Positions 50,291-62,979 of a DNA stretch of 64,000 nt are shown here, piece after piece. Made by a program: the position numbers and the translations under genes. The notes beneath the pieces were generated by a model that ran no database searches, was not told where the DNA came from, and was given only the letters and a program-made list of their open reading frames with translations. The stretch covers positions 868,001 through 932,000 of the forward strand of contig NW_026570226.1 of the NCBI RefSeq assembly GCF_019649055.1. The letters run 5' to 3'. Position 1 is the stretch's first letter. Every line of letters begins with the position of its first letter. The stretch is from Paramacrobiotus metropolitanus. Its lineage: Eukaryota; Tardigrada; Eutardigrada; Parachela; Macrobiotidae.

Positions 50291-53200
50291 CTGCAACGTG
50301 CCAGCAAAATTCGGGTTAATTTTTTGTATGAGAAAAATAACTACTGTAATCGATTCGTTCTCCCCGTACACTCTCGATTTTTACGATAGAATGTCCGACG
50401 TGTGAAGACAACCAGTGAAAAAGTCATAATCATACACAGTGAATTAACAGATGATAGGGAAAAAAGCCAAAAGCCGGAAGGCTTTCGCAGGAACCATTTT
50501 TCTGCTGGGGTAAAAACAGCGAATCTGTCGAAATTCGTACTGTCACACGACAAAATCTTAAGGGATCTGACGTTTTTTACTTTGAATATTTGTTATACTC
50601 TGCTTACTACTAGCAGTGTCTAGCACTTTATACAGAAGCATTGGTACTTAACCTGGTTTAGTGTTTCAAAACAATTGTGAGATAAAACTGAAATGATAGT
50701 CGAATCGAAGATATTTTACAAATAAAACCATTTTCTACGACTAATTTACATGAGTTACAAATGCGGTTAGTCATTTTATTGTGAACTGTTTGCGGTAGTA
50801 TCTAACGATATAAGGAAGTCGCTTGACAAACGATTGTAAAATACTTTTTGTCTTTTACCGATCAGTTATTCCGTATAATTATGAGGCTTAAATGTGATAT
50901 TGCTGTGTATACATGAAATATTAGAGTAAATGCTTTAGATTAATGGAAAGCGTTGGCTCTTGCCGCAAGCCATTGCTGTTATCAGAAAAGATCATGTGGG
51001 GGTAACAATTACAAGATCATTGGGGTCCCTCCAGCTTCTTTAGATATAAATCCGTAGGATACGTAGTATTCCGGAAAACCGAACGTTGCACAGAAAGCGC
51101 AGTCAGAGCCAGTGGCTCTTAACGTGGATACCACGTGCACCCCACAAGTATCTAATGCCGCTGGAACTCCCGGAAATCAACCGGAAGAGGGAAACCCAAA
51201 AACCAAACGGAGAATAATTTTATGGCTTTACTTTTTACACCCTTAATGACCCTTTAGCGCGCCTCACATAATATAATCAGTTAACTTTGCAATAAGCTTG
51301 CGGTCACCGTTTGTAGCCTTGTTTTTATTTACTTTTCGTTTAAACGAAATCACGTTAGTTCACAAATTTCAAATGTTTCAAAGATGTTAGTTCACAAATT
51401 TGGGAACTGTTCGTAAATTTGGTTTTGATGTGTTGTTGTCTTAATTATTACGTTCTATCTATATCGTAGCAAAACGGAAGTTGTTGGATCATCATCTTCA
51501 AAAAGGTCAACTGCAAGAGGATGCTCATTCAGCCGCTTCCAACGCTAAATATATTGTTGCAAAAATATTATGTCTATATATGTACCTGGTAAAGCGGCTG
51601 CATGCAGGATAATCAAAACCATATGCATGCTTCCCAAAAGCATGGTTACCGCTACGGAATGCTATTTGCTGGTTGTTGCGGAATTCGAAAGGATACCAGC
51701 AAGCTGGGTGTTCCTTGGACCGGAGCTAACAATTGTAAGATTCTGGTACTGTACAGTGTACATGCAGTACAGCTGCCACTTAATTGGCCGTAGCGCGCAT
51801 GCTTCGGCGTTTTATGCATGGTAGTATGAATTATGAAGTTGGCGGACTGGGTTTCATGTCAGTGAAAATAAGCACTATAATTTGTGTGTGTAATGTGCCT
51901 GCAACAAACTGTAATCCGAAATTAGATTATTTCGAATTAGCTTTTACGATCCAGTTTCAGATGTCTTTTTTTCCGAGATCCACAGAGTCAGTACAACCGA
52001 TTGAACTGCACTACAGAGTGCTTTGTCCGTGCGAGACGAAAAGGTCAGCGATGTTAGACTGATGGAGGTCTCACGGTACATACATTGCTCGATCTACTCG
52101 TAGGCAAAAAGGAAAAACAAAAAGTTCAGATTACGTACGGCCAGGGACGGCGCGAAGACGGCGTTTGTTAATTTCGCGAAAACATTTGAAGTAAATTGGG
52201 TGATGCGGTATGTTTGCTCTTACTGAATTAATTACGGTACGTAGTCATTACTAATAATCACTATCAAGTTTGCGTAGTTTACTGTATGTATCTGCGCCTT
52301 TTTTTGGTCAGTTCATATTAATTTTACTTTCCACAGCCTGTTATGATTAATTCGTTGCCCAGTGCCCATGTCCCCGTGGATGTCAACACCCTTGTACATA
52401 TTACGCCCAATACGTTTTATTTTGCTTTATTAAAGATCATGACTGTCGACCTCTTTTATCCTGCAATCGAAACGATGCATATGACAGTTCTCCAAACACA
52501 GCGAGATACCTGTGCACTATGCAGCATTTGCTTCGATCCAGTGATTTTTGATACGGTAGAATCAGTAGAATGCCCAGGATAACACAACCGAGTCACTATT
52601 GACTACAGTCAACAGGTATCGTACTGCTGCTACAAAGCAGACTACTTTAAGCAGTATACAATAAATACAACAGTTTTATGTTTTAATTTATACCATTACT
52701 ACAAAGCAGTTATGCTCCCGAGCAAAGCAAGGTCAGTGGAAAATTACACCTATATACAAGTGCGAGCCGTTTAATTTAAAAACTGAAGCAACATTTTGAT
52801 ACGAAAACCTCATTCTCATAATTCTTATTTTGGCGGAAGCGCACAGAAACTTTCTAGTCAGTTGCAGTTTTATAACTTTATGGACTTCCTACTAAAGCTC
52901 CAATGCTTTGTACCCTTTCCCGTCCCGTGCAAACGATTCACAAAAATGGCGCCATTTTGGTTTTAGGTACAGTACTTGTATTTTGTAGTGAACGGCTTTC
53001 CAACCTACGGTGTAAGTACTGTATTTAAGTATACTGCTCGTGATGCTTGATTTTCGCCCTAACCGTTTACATCACGTGCTCACTTGTCGTATTTGTTTTG
53101 GACAGTTTGTCTGTTTGTATCTAGTTATACTAAGTCTTATGTGTTTTATACTACGTTTATGTGGTACCTTCTTCGTTGTACTCCGTATTAAATTTAACTT

Positions 53201-53925
53201 TTGATAGAACTACAAAATTTTAGAGGCTTCGAAAAGTTTTATAATCGTTTTAGCAGACAGCACCATTAGCCTTCCGAGATGTGAAACTGCGACGGCAGAA
53301 CTGTTTCACCTGACAGGTACATTTCTGTTAAACAGATTTTTCTGCATTTTTGTACTTACTTTCGTAACTAATGGTAAGTCTTTTTTGAAAGATTTTTAAT
53401 GATTTGTACAGCTTACTTCAATAAATAAGACCATATTTTTCTGCACTCATGTAGTATGTGTACAATACTGAAAAAGCGAATCAGTAGACAAGAATTTTCG
53501 TAAGTACTCACTGTTGCACACCGTTATCCCCGTACTGTGGTAAAGGAGGAAGACGGAAACTGGTTTCGGATAGATATTTTTCGCAATTACGTAATTTCAC
53601 TCGAAAAATCGTCTTTAACCGTTATAAGTGTGGCACAGTGCACTTATCTAGGCTGTCAAAAAGTAATTCGTTTCGCACAGTCCTATTACTTTGACGATGC
53701 CATTTTAACGCTGTGCCTCGCGAATCCATTCCGTACTGTATCGTCTTACGTAATGACGGTAATGTTGAATTTGAGAATTTGGCATAAATATTAGTTTTAT
53801 GTTTGTTCTATTTGTTTCCATTATTGTGAATTTTCGGACGATGCACAACTATCTAGTGGTAGAGGTGAAATAACAAATTACTACTGAATTATAAATTACT
53901 ATACAGTTGAAGGCATGAATGGTGC
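50291..53925. other. Gene-poor region, about 3.6 kb
   Basis: Mostly AT-rich DNA with random short ORFs. The only stretches that look protein-like are the Tudor-like pieces listed at 52337-53630. Confidence 0.4.
52337..53630 (+). other. Possible Tudor-domain gene fragment
   Basis: A polypyrimidine tract and AG end at 52336. The frame that follows (from 52337) reads VPVDVNTLVHITPNTFYFAL, like the first strands of an extended Tudor domain (V-x-V-x-H-x-x-P-x-x-F-Y). A second open stretch near 53540 reads VVKEEDGNWFRIDIF, like the following core (EDGxWYRAxV). Extended Tudor domains bind methyl-arginine in Piwi-pathway proteins. The pieces are 1.1 kb apart, intervening exons are not seen and no start or end is evident, so this may be a relic or chance. 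Confidence 0.25.
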
Positions 53926-54345
53926 TTATTGTTGACAACTGATAAAATTATTCCTATGTGTGATTTTTGTGTAGTCAGTCGACGCAAATTGATATGGTTG
54001 ACGATGCTCGTTTTTCCATTTATGTAGATCGTTCTTTGTGCATTTAGGAATTTTAGGATCGTCCATTGACATGAAACTGAATGATGTCACATGAATCCGT
54101 ATCGCAGGATGGTACACATCCTGGAGAAGAGTCATGACAACAGTGAACATTAACATGACCGCTGATTGCTCATTTTTGGTGTAACTGGAGTGGGCCATGC
54201 TCTTTATGATGAGCTTGTGAACATGTACTAGCCTGTTCTGCACCCAGCTGATGTATTCCTGACCAAAACGGATCTCACAGGATTGGGACGCCCGTGTTTT
54301 TATGTAATATCCAGTGAACGCGACCATGGATAAAGCGCCAAACAC
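53926..54345 (-). CDS. Hypothetical small protein overlapping the ATG9 start, antisense
   Basis: An uninterrupted 139-codon minus-strand frame ends at TAA (53928-53926). Its composition looks protein-like (KNEQSAVMLMFTVVMTLLQD, IRIHVTSFSFMSMDDPK, a basic HKWKNEHRQ segment), and few frames this long occur in the AT-rich surroundings. The first ATG lies at 54345; the next in-frame Met (54327) uses the same CCATGG that holds the ATG9 start on the other strand. It may be the last exon of a divergent gene or a single-exon gene. No family is recognised. Confidence 0.4.
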   Translation of the reverse strand: MFGALSMVAFTGYYIKTRASQSCEIRFGQEYISWVQNRLVHVHKLIIKSMAHSSYTKNEQSAVMLMFTVVMTLLQDVYHPAIRIHVTSFSFMSMDDPKIPKCTKNDLHKWKNEHRQPYQFASTDYTKITHRNNFISCQQ

Positions 54346-57300
54346 TTACCAAAGTATGGACCCGAAACCACCAGTGTTCGATTATCCATCGGGGCCGTCG
54401 TCGGGCTCACTCTTACAGCCTGATGCTGCAGGTGAGTCATTTATGTGGAAAATCTGCGGTTCAACTGAAAAATTGGAGTAATTTTGAATTACAGTTATTG
54501 CGTGCTGATCAGAAATATTAACCATTCAAAACCAAAGAATTAGCTCGAGTAAATGTTATTTAGCGTCGGTTGTGTCTTATGACACTGTACACATACACAA
54601 AGGTTTGGTTTATTAAGATACGAAGAGTCTTATTAATTCATTTTTATTAGTCTCTTTGAAAATAAATTTCTTGTTGATTTTGTTTTTTTCTGGTTTGTAC
54701 GCTTTCTTTTTTTTTACCTTTTTAAAGCAGTGCTAAGCTGCAGTTGCAAAACAATTCTACAGCAGTCGTAAGTGCGCGCTTTGGCTTTTTACCCCGAGGG
54801 CGAAAAAGTTTGATTTTTTTACTGTTTAAATTTTGATTACAGTATTAAGTCCTCTTACCGCAACTGCGTTATTTTGTACTGCTCAACAAAGTAGTTGATT
54901 TTTAGTGTTTCGATTTCGATTGTGCAAGCTTTCGGCTAATTTTTTGCTTGTATTAGGTTTTCTGTATCATCGTTATAATATCATGTAGGTATGTGTTATA
55001 CGCTCGGTTGAATTTTAATATTCTTATTGCAGGAGGTGGTATAGCTTTCTCAGTGCCTGCCGAGAATCACAGATCTTCCAGATTTCATCATATTGCCGAT
55101 TTGGACCGATTTTTTAGCCGCGTTTATCGCTATCATCAGCGCAATGGCTATTTCTGTATGTTGCTACAGGAGAGTCTGGAGCTGATTCAGCTGGCCTATG
55201 TTGTGATATTCTCTACCTTTCTCTTGGAGTGTGTAGAATTTGAAGTGCTCTTTGCCGACCGTCTGCCGAGTTCCTGGTTTAACAGCTCCAAACAGCTAAT
55301 TCACAATTGTACAGTATCGGAAAGTGGTGTGGTTGGCGGATGTAAAGTGAAATTCGCCGATGCAGTGCTATCCACGGAGCAGTGCCTAAAAAATTTTAGT
55401 ACGGGGATTATTGTTCTCATAATTGTTGCGGCAATCTTCTGGTTCGCCCGATTTGTTAAAGTGCTTAGCCATGTGTTCAGCTATGCCGAAACCAGGCGAT
55501 TCTACAGGTTCGTATATTCCGATGATATGGTTTTGTAGCGCGCTTCGTGATTGACATTCAGAAAATGATTTGTCAACATATTTCGCGTTCGAAGTATTTT
55601 TTTCCACAATTTCTTAAAATGTTTACAGTGGCGCTCTGTAATCTGAAGTTTAGTAAAAATAAAATTTAAAGAAAAGAAAGATACACCGCACTGACCGCAG
55701 TCAGCGCTTTTACGTTGTTGTCGCGGTGTCAGGTAAAATTGGCGCATGACATCGCAAGTTGGGTTTGTGAGTTAGGCAACTGCTAACCGTTCTTGCATTT
55801 TTTAGAAATGCCTTGAAAATCGAGGATACTGATCTCGCCAATCTCACTTGGCACGAGGTTTTGCAGCGCTTACTTCATGCGCAAAAGATCCATCATATGT
55901 GCATCCATAAACCGGAATTAACGGAATTAGATGTGTACCACCGAATTTTGCGAGTGGAAAACTATCTGGTGGCTATGATTAACAAGAATGTGATTCCCGT
56001 TAGCTTTCGTGTTCCTTTTCTTGGAGATGTGACGATTTTCACGAAGATCTACTTGAAGAACTTGGACTACATTCTCTTCTGCCCATATGGTCTGGGTGCT
56101 CCGCTGGAGCAGAACTGGCAGCTGCGCGAAGAATACAAACTCTACGGACGGCGATTAGACGTAGCGGAGAAACTCCGAAAACGGATTGAATACATAGCGT
56201 TGTTTAATTTTGTCTGCAGTCCATTTGTTCTGTTTTGGCGTATATTGTATGCCTTCTTCGATTATGCGGACATCGTCAAACGGGATCCCGGAGCATTGGG
56301 GGCTCGACGATGGTCGTATTATGGACGATACTTTCTGAGACATTTCAACGAGGTCGATCACGAGCTGGATGCACGATTGCGTCGGGCATACAAACCCGCC
56401 ACACAGTACATGAATATTTTTACCTCACCGGCCTTGGTGATTCTGGCCAAAAACATGACGTTTATATTTGGATCGCTGTTGGCGGTTTTGGTGATTTGTG
56501 CTGTCATTGACGAGGATTTTCTCAAAGTATCACATGTGCTGACCATCATCACAGTTTTAGGTACGTTAGCGTTAGTGAACTTCAGCTTTGCTTCTTTCCT
56601 CGAGGGTGATAATTTTTTAGAGTTTAGGGTTTTACGGTTGAAATATGCTGGATGCTAGCTCGCATAAGTTGATTGACCACGATTGACAGTTATGTTTGTA
56701 TTGATCAATATTAGTTCATTTTCGAAGTGGCATAACTGTTGTGGTTTATTTATTTAATCAGAAGCAGAATTAGAAAGAATTTATAATGATTCAGAAGCAA
56801 TGATTTTTCTTACTACCGCTTTCGCGATCCATAATTCCTTGATGTAGACGACTGATCTGATCAAAGGCAGATGATAAACTTCTTGTGATAATCGGTTTGT
56901 TGTTTACTGGTTGTGTCGGACATCGTTGGTTGCAGGGACTGTTAGTGTTTGTTATCTTGAAGTTACAGTTTGGTCGTGTAAAGTCCATTAAACCTTGTAT
57001 CCTGTCGTAAACACGCGTAGTAAATTCGCGTAAGACTCGACAGGACACTCTTGGGAATGCATGCAGTATTATGCACAGCTGTTCAGTGCATAGTCCGAGT
57101 TATGCAACCGTGTTCTGAGTTTTATATCGTGTGCAGGTGTGACGGTTACTATATGCCGAGCGTGTATTCCCGATGAGAATGCTGTCTTCAATCCGGACGT
57201 TCTCCTGTCTGAAATCGTCAGTGAAACTCACTACGCGCCAGAAACCTGGAAAGGTCGTGCTCACACCACCGACGTCCGCCACGACTTTTCCCAACTGTTC

Positions 57301-58155
57301 CAATACCGTTTCGTTCACATCTGCGAGGAACTTCTCAGTCCCATTATCACACCCTTTATCTTATTTTTCGCTCTGCGCAACCGTTGTCTGACTATTGTGG
57401 ATTTCTTTCGCAACTTCACCGTGGAGTTGGTCGGTGTGGGCGATGTGTGTTCCTTTGCGGAGATGGACATTCGCAAGCACGGTGACCCCGCCTGGGAGCC
57501 GGATGACACCATGCACGAAGATCGTATTGTAGACGGTGAGGAGTTTAAAGCGGATTATGGTAAAACGGAATTGTCGCTCATCCATTTCAAACTGACCAAT
57601 CCGGAATGGAAACCCACGATGGAAGCGATGTGGTTCATGCAGAAGCTGCGGGAGCAGGTGGAGAAGGGTGTGCAGGAGTTGGCCCAGCCCAATACGAACG
57701 TGGAGAATAACTCGGTGTTGGCATCGCTCAGCGCCTTGGGACCGCGTGTGCAGGGCATCGTTGCGGCATCGGTGCTGCGCGGCGGACCGGAAATTTCTCG
57801 AGGTGGCGTGAACAGCCAGGAAGGATCATTGTCGGGTTCCGGGAATGCCGGTCTACTGAACAGCGTGATGGGCAGCGCCGGCGTCGCCACGCCACCCGCT
57901 GTCAGCGGAATGGGCAGTGCGGCATTGTCCCCGTTGGAGTTGACCACGGCGGATATGAGTTTTAGTGCGCTCTTCCTTCATGAAATCCATCGGAATCGGG
58001 TGAAATCCCGATTGGGGCAGTATGGACGGATTGGTGAAGAGGAAGAGCCCGAAGATGCGTCCACGCGACCGGCTGGGTCCAGTTCCGCACGCAGTAGTGT
58101 GAGAATGTATGATGAGGAAGAGGAGGGAATGCCGTTGCTGAACTTGAAGAAATAG
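54326..58155 (+). CDS. ATG9: Autophagy-related protein 9 (lipid scramblase)
   Basis: Four exons: 54326-54431, 55033-55507, 55806-56560 and 57137-58155, 784 residues with all phases closing. ATG9 is the multi-pass, trimeric lipid scramblase of Golgi/endosome-derived vesicles that seed the phagophore. Family blocks: HHIADLDRFFSRVYRYHQRNG near the N-terminus, membrane spans (LIQLAYVVIFSTFLLE; GIIVLIIVAAIFWFARFV), LTWHEVLQRLLHAQ, RVENYLVAMINKNVIP, DYILFCPYGLGAPL, FFDYADIVKRDPGALGAR, YMNIFTSPALVILAKN, and the ELLSPIITPFILFFALR core. A Ser/Gly-rich and acidic C-terminal tail is normal for animal ATG9. The first exon encodes only the Pro/Ser-rich cytosolic start. A candidate AATAAA follows at 58570. 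Confidence 0.97.
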
Positions 58156-58569
58156 TGATCTACAGCTGTTCCTCCCTGTTTGGAGTGTTGGACTTTTCTA
58201 GTCTTACTAAATTTGGGTTACTTATCGATTCTGGCTTTTGGTGGTTGTTGTACTACCTTCCGTTTTATGACATTTTCGTGTGCTTTTAATTTTTGTTTGG
58301 ACAGGACGGAATCCGCATTTTGTTGGTCAGGATACTACTTTGGTGGGTTTTTAATGGTTTACCTTTTAGTTGTGGTTGGAAGTCCGTTTAATAACTCTGG
58401 GTGTACGTGTACAAACAAATGAACAATATACGAATTCGTTTGGAGATTTTAAAAAGTTGCAAGCTGTAATTTCGTACAGCATCATCGCCTTACGGTTATA
58501 ACGGCGTGAACTTGATAATCAATTCTCCGACTTTTAACGCACTGCTTTTCGTATTACTGCATATGGCAG

Positions 58570-58575
58570 AATAAA
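58570..58575 (+). terminator. Candidate polyadenylation signal of ATG9
   Basis: AATAAA lies about 415 bases past the ATG9 stop codon on the same strand. Confidence 0.4.
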
Positions 58576-58673
58576 TTTACTAGTGAGTTTTCGAATGCTA
58601 CTGGGCGTATTACCGTGGAAAACAATTACAAATTCACGAATTACGAATTCACGGCAAATAATTACATTCAGCT

Positions 58674-58742
58674 AAATTTCCCACAGCTTGTGAGGTGTTT
58701 TTTATGCAAAATTTCCCACAGCTTTTGAGGTCTTTTTTACTG
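58674..58742 (+). repeat. Tandem repeat, 35-bp unit, two copies
   Basis: AAATTTCCCACAGCTTKTGA followed by GGTSTTTTTTA repeats at 58674 and 58709 with few differences. Confidence 0.8.
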
Positions 58743-59378
58743 TACATTATGTGACGGTTACACATGCATATTTAAACGGTAAAAATAAGTCCCATTATTT
58801 TTTCTACTGCAGTGCCAAGTGAATTAATGTTTTGTTGATAGTCTGCTTTTGCCCTTCTATTCCCGGTATTCCCGCCATCTTTACTAGCAACGTACAACGT
58901 GAGCCTCAGTAGCTGATGCCAGCTCCAGGTAGGAATGCCCGAAAAAACTGTGACAGTTAAGCAGCAAATTATTGACATTGACAGATTCAGCACATGAACC
59001 ATCAACATTTTGCGTATGCATGGTATAACAGTCTGGCTTTGTAGAATAAAGTAAACTCATTGTACACGAGCTCGTATAATTATTCTGATGTATCCAGTAA
59101 CAGTGCATGTATCGACAGTGCAATTGACTATAAAGCATTGTTACTCACATCGATAAGTAATTCCTTATTAATATATATGCGAAGTACTTTAGTTTTCGTA
59201 AATGCGTGTGCTGTCCCGCGTACAGAAAAGTCAACTGTAACCCGTTTCGAGAGCGTGAAACCACGTGAAGGGTCCATTGCGAAGTAAGTAACGAGGGCAC
59301 AAAGACTGCTTCCGCTCTCCACCGTAACTGTATCACATCCAAAAGAAATAAAACTTGTTGATATGTATAATTTCTCCA

Positions 59379-62300
59379 CTACAGCGCCCGAGGTAGCCTA
59401 AGGGATTCCGTCTGAAATTTTTAAAAAAATGCTATTGTATATGTAATGCAAATAAAGTACAAAGAGTAATGATTACGATAAAAAACGGTTGCAGTGGATT
59501 AATTAGGGAGTCTTTTATAATACGTTAATATTGCACGCGTGAATGTAATCTGAATGTCGCTGTCCATACCTCGGCTGTCGCAGTGTCAAATTCGATTCGC
59601 CCGAGGCCATCCAGAGTTTGCATATCAATATGACCGGTCCAAATCACGCACACTCCATTAAGGATCATTCGGGCACGAAGTAGTAGCTGTAATATACAGT
59701 AAGCCTTTGTTAAAAATTTATGAGCGATAAAGCGATCGACAGTCTGAATATAGCCCCGTTGTAAGTGTGTGTTCCCGTTGGGACCTATAGCTATGGGACG
59801 AAATTAGGGACCATGTTTTGTATGGCGCCATACGGCATCCGGCGCGTGAGTGACAATCCTCATTGCATTTCCGCAGCGCGAAACACTTGCATCAAAATTT
59901 TCAGTTCCCTTGAAGTTAACACTGTATTATAAACCGTACTGCTCAAATCAAACAGCAGGAAGAGAATTTGTGTATAAATGTGGAGCAATCGGGCGGTTCA
60001 AATGCTGTAATTTACAGGAACAAAGAAATGTCCCTTGATAATAAGCTTTTTCAATTCAGTAACAAAACTACACAGTGCACATAAAAATTAAAAAGGAGAC
60101 GCTGCAAAGATAGAGTAAGCATACTTCTAAACATGAGCAGCAGGTGGTACATGGTCAGGTATAATTTTCGACCAGTTTCCACTTTCGAGTTAAATATTAA
60201 TCTACGACACTGTCCAGTATCCACCGTTCATGATAACACTAACTTTCATTCATTCATCCAGCTGCGAAGCCTGTGATCACTAAACCGTTACAAATTACTG
60301 ATTTTTCAGATAACCTTATGGTGCATGTGCGCTTAAATACGTACTTGTACAGATAAACTGATTTCGGGATAAAAAGCAAGATGCTGCCGGCTGTAATAGC
60401 TTCGACTGCGTTTGCCCCTAAGGGTGGCAAGCATTAGCTTCATTTTCAGCAGACGTCACTTGTGGATTTGTAAGCACCAGTCTTGTAGACAGACACATTT
60501 TAATGTGTGTTGAATTCAGTAATACTCGTAAACTTGCAAACTAATAATGCAAACGACCATCTTTTGATCTGAAATTGTTAGATCACAATAGTTCGATTCG
60601 GCTAACATTATTACTGGGCAGTGATTAATTAATTCGATTATTATCGGCGCTCGTTCCACAGATAAAAAGAACGCAAAAAGTTATATGAATAAAGTACTGA
60701 TTTTAAAATTTTTTTATTGTGAACACTAATGGTAAAACTTAAGAGCATAACTATAATCAGAGCTAAAATCAAACTGCAGCATTATGTGTTTAGTACCAAA
60801 AGCTCAATGCCAGTCACGAGCCGTCACTTGATCCGCTAGCGCTATTAGTTGCGCTTGGATCGAAAAACCAGCGCACTCGCGTGTACAGTTCATTGATTTT
60901 GCCCTGGACGTCCCCTGTTTCTCCAGTTGTTATTCAGCAGTAATGATTATCGATTAAAATCGTCCAGCTGTACGGCCCATACATATGTGACTTCAAAGAC
61001 GGTTTCGTTCGATTTGATAGCGCTTAAAAGGTGTCGACAAACAGATCAAGTTTTGATTCCCTCTGCTTACTTGTAACTAGCTCGTTGACGCCAACGGCGC
61101 ATTACGGGCCACGTTGCGGAAAGTGTGACCTTTGCATGCACCTGCGCGCATTTCAGTTAGTAGTAAAGCTATACTTTTATGCAACGTCAACTTCTAACCA
61201 GGAAGACAAAGCAATGTGAAAACGGGGTGCACAATTTCATGATCAGCGAAGAACAGAACTCACTACATCTCGGCATAATTACTTTGCATTTTGCAATATG
61301 CTGCGACATCTGTAACGGTACCTGGTTGCACCATTTAATTTACTGATGGATCGTTGTTAGGCTAGCGCTTACCTTTCCGACTCGGACTGTTTGACTGGTA
61401 GCAGTTTATGGATTAACCGATCTCTTTATACTCTAAAATCCGTATATAGAAACACATTTCGATGACGAATCGTTTATACGGTTAGTTTTGTTGTGTTAAG
61501 CAAGATTGGACAACCACACAAATAATTACTCGTAAAAAATTAAAGGTGCGCCACGATGCGTCACCTTACGCAGCTGTGCCGCATGCTACCATCTCCGCAA
61601 ATTAAAGTGGTCGATAGCAATGTCTGGCCTCGAAAACACTGGTTTACCAGCAGTAAAACGTTATGCATTACTCATTTTTTCAATAATTATTCACACAAAT
61701 TGTCGTTTGCTAAAGTCTTTTGTTGTTTCACCTGAATCAGCACTACGGTATGTTGCCCCGAGTGGGCTAGAGAAATTTAAGCAGCATTTGTTCGCGTAGC
61801 CACGGTAAAACCGGAGATATCGGGAAAGGTCACCTTTCGCATACAATACATGAGGCGCTAGCCATTAGGGTTGGCTACAAGTTATGACAGTAACACCAAT
61901 AATCTTTCTCGGAGCACATAATCCTTCCTTAATTATTAGCTTAGAAGCCACTAAAAACTAATGCAGCACTTATGTTTGTTTTCCGTACCTGATTGTTGCG
62001 GATTTCCGCGAGAGAGAGATCGCGCTGCATATCATGGCTTGAGCCAGCTTCTGGAACGTCGCGAGTTGTATGGAATGCCAATACAAAATGTATTCCAGAG
62101 GAAACTACGCTCTAAAAAGACGATTATTCAATTCCATTTGCGTTTAATAGTATTTGAATGCTCTTAAAAATCGAGCGGTTCACGATAAAACATGACTGCT
62201 CCGTGAGTACGTACTCGTAATTATGCGGTGCATCACTGTTACTGATCAGTCGGTCGCTGCTATTAAATTACTGTACTAGCAATTACATATGTAATTACCA

Positions 62301-62979
62301 CATGCGCATATTTGTACTATGTGCAACCATTGTCGCGTAATACAATACAGAAACAGAAATTAATAGTACAATTAACGCAAGATTTTGTGACCGAAACCAT
62401 ATACAATGCACTTTCTATTTTCTCTTCGTAAGACTCGAGCTGCATCATCATGCACAAAGATCCGCACTGCTTCTCGCTTACCACAAGGAGAGATCCTCGT
62501 TCCACGTCCCGTTCGAAGGCCTGTCGACGCTGCTCAATCGGCCGCTCAAAGGGGACTCCGGCGTACCTGACCTCTACTTCCCGATTCAGCCGCCGCAGTA
62601 ACGGATCATTCTCAAACTTATCTCTTTGGTTTTCCACCACTCTGGGCATTCCAGAGAATTTTGTGCCGTGTTTCTGACTGGCTAATGGTTTGCGCCAGGC
62701 GGCATTCGGATCGACGAGTGTGCCAGAATCAGCCTGCGCATGAACTGCAGCCGCATACGAGTCCCGACGGGAAATGCCAGCCGGCGATGTCGCTGCACCA
62801 GGAATAAGGCCACGCGGCCAGACGTGGCGAAAGGGTGAGCAGTAGGCGGAGGTCAGATCGACCGGACCCACGGATCCGCTCGTACTACTATCCGAACCAA
62901 TACCGGCTTCTTCAGCTTCGATCAGTGCGGCGGCCACTGCACCGTCATAGAAATCCGGACACATCCTGGGATGAGGCAT
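59379..62979 (-). CDS. CBFB: Core-binding factor beta (Brother/Big brother type)
   Basis: Exons on the minus strand: 62482-62979, 61989-62111, 59570-59686 and tentatively 59379-59411, about 256 residues, all in phase 0. CBF-beta is the non-DNA-binding partner that stabilises RUNX transcription factors on DNA. Exon 1 contains MPRVVENQRDKFEND, then LLRRLNREVEVRYAGVPFER and EQRRQAFERD, the classic N-terminus of the family. Exon 2 (SGIHFVLAFHTTRD) replaces the TGTNLQLQF strand. Exon 3 reads MILNGVCVIWTGHIDMQTLD and then GLGRIEFD, matching the RUNX-binding fold. An N-terminal extension of roughly 110 residues precedes MPRVV, as in fly Big brother. The last exon adds ten residues and a stop; the C-terminal tail is therefore short. 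The end is less certain than the core. Confidence 0.88.
60814..60914 (-). other. Orphan coding-like terminal exon inside a CBF-beta intron
   Basis: After an acceptor-like AAACAG (60920-60915) the minus strand has a GC-richer open stretch reading DVQGKINELYTRVRWFFDP in one frame, then Ser/Gly residues and TGA. A minus-strand AATAAA follows about 100 bases on (60718-60713). It looks like the last exon of some gene, but its phase does not join CBF-beta exon 2. The phase-0 frame is also open for 36 codons, so an alternative CBF-beta 3' end cannot be excluded. Confidence 0.35.

Larger units (their letters stand above)
58156..59378. other. Convergent 3' region between ATG9 and CBF-beta
   Basis: No gene is recognised. 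It holds the probable ATG9 3' untranslated region, a 35-bp tandem repeat (58674-58742) and short random ORFs. Confidence 0.45.
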
